A stretch of 5,964 nt of DNA from Candidatus Zixiibacteriota bacterium (GTDB lineage Bacteria > Zixibacteria > MSB-5A5 > SM1-73): assembly GCA_029933635.1 (NCBI GenBank), contig JAOZNS010000164.1, forward strand, positions 1 through 5,964. Direction: 5' to 3'. The position numbers and the translations under genes were made by a program. The notes under the pieces are model-generated. The model saw nothing but the letters and a program-made list of their open reading frames with translations. It ran no database searches and was not told the DNA's origin. Position 1 is the first letter of the stretch; each line of letters opens with the position of its first letter. Positions 5,689 to 5,964 of this stretch are shown here, in pieces.

Positions 5689-5964
5689 ATGAAAAGACTA
5701 AGCTTTTTCATATTCCTTCTTCTTTTGCTGTTCAATTCATCTTCGGCGCAATATTATTTTGGTAAGAATAAGATCCAGTACACCAATTTCGATTGGCAGG
5801 TTTTGACCACTGAGCATTTTGAGATCTATTTTTATACTGAGGAGGAGGAGCTTGCTCAAATTGCTGGAAGCTGTGCGGAGGAAAGCTATCGACTTCTGGA
5901 GAACAAGTTCAATCATCGAATAGAGAAGAAAATTCCTCTGGTGATTTACAGCTCACCCAACTAC
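5689..5964 (+). CDS. Secreted protein with YFGKNK-FDW N-terminal signature, partial (N-terminal 92 residues; paralogue of the gene at the left edge)
   Basis: The gene runs off the right edge after 92 open codons. Residues 1-20 are a textbook signal peptide: MKR, a Leu/Phe-rich core and NSSSA before QYYFG, suggesting signal peptidase I cleavage after Ala20. The mature start YFGKNKIQYTNFDW, then TTEHFEIYFY, an acidic helix (EEEELAQIAGSCAEESY) and KIPLVIYSS align without gaps to the left-edge gene, with about 26 of 67 residues identical. As there, the family I recall combines a metallopeptidase-like domain with beta-propeller repeats, but the deciding parts are outside the window. The ATG at 5689 is chosen because it gives the complete signal peptide; no clear Shine-Dalgarno sequence precedes it, unlike the left copy. 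It lies 240 bases after the HEAT gene on the same strand. Coding and export are nearly certain; the family name is moderate. Confidence 0.85.
   Translation, partial: MKRLSFFIFLLLLLFNSSSAQYYFGKNKIQYTNFDWQVLTTEHFEIYFYTEEEELAQIAGSCAEESYRLLENKFNHRIEKKIPLVIYSSPNY

Overview
The window looks like chromosomal DNA of a bacterium with a peptidoglycan cell wall and an ordinary Sec/signal-peptidase export route. The sequence is moderately A+T-rich, with single genes separated by intergenic gaps of about 240-350 bp. It contains two incomplete genes at the edges and three complete genes: murA, a type I signal peptidase gene (lepB) and a long HEAT-repeat gene. The edge genes encode secreted proteins whose mature N-termini carry a YFGKNK-x-QY-x-x-FDW signature. 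I associate that signature, together with the SMEDTL-type signal peptidase and a YPPGHPA-type N-terminal module on a HEAT protein, with poorly cultured lineages of the FCB superphylum and nearby candidate phyla. This placement is an inference from family resemblance and is weak.

Layout. Two transcription directions diverge from a roughly 350-bp gap at 1840-2191. Leftward (minus strand) run murA (1839-553) and, after a 270-bp gap, the start of a secreted-protein gene (282 to beyond the left edge). Rightward (plus strand) run lepB (2192-2854), a 763-residue HEAT-repeat protein (3157-5448) and the start of another secreted-protein gene (5689 to beyond the right edge). No RNA gene, insertion sequence, CRISPR array or tandem repeat array was recognised.

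The two edge genes are paralogues. Over 67 gapless residues just after the signal peptide I count about 26 identities (roughly 39%). They point outward and bracket the murA/lepB/HEAT block. Their products would be substrates of the Sec pathway and, if not lipoproteins, of the signal peptidase encoded between them. MurA makes the first committed precursor of peptidoglycan, so four of the five genes concern the envelope. The HEAT protein has no signal peptide and is probably a cytoplasmic scaffold; its partner cannot be told from the sequence.

The most interesting non-coding signals are these. First, a terminator-like hairpin lies about 30 nt before the HEAT gene start; it overlaps a possible 24-codon leader ORF and has a competing upstream partner strand. 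Second, a 14-bp perfect palindrome upstream of lepB and a similar inverted repeat upstream of the right-hand paralogue each sit just downstream of a -10-like hexamer. Third, an exact AGGAGGT ribosome-binding sequence just after the HEAT gene is followed by only tiny ORFs. I see no clear evidence of a novel defence or mobile system here.
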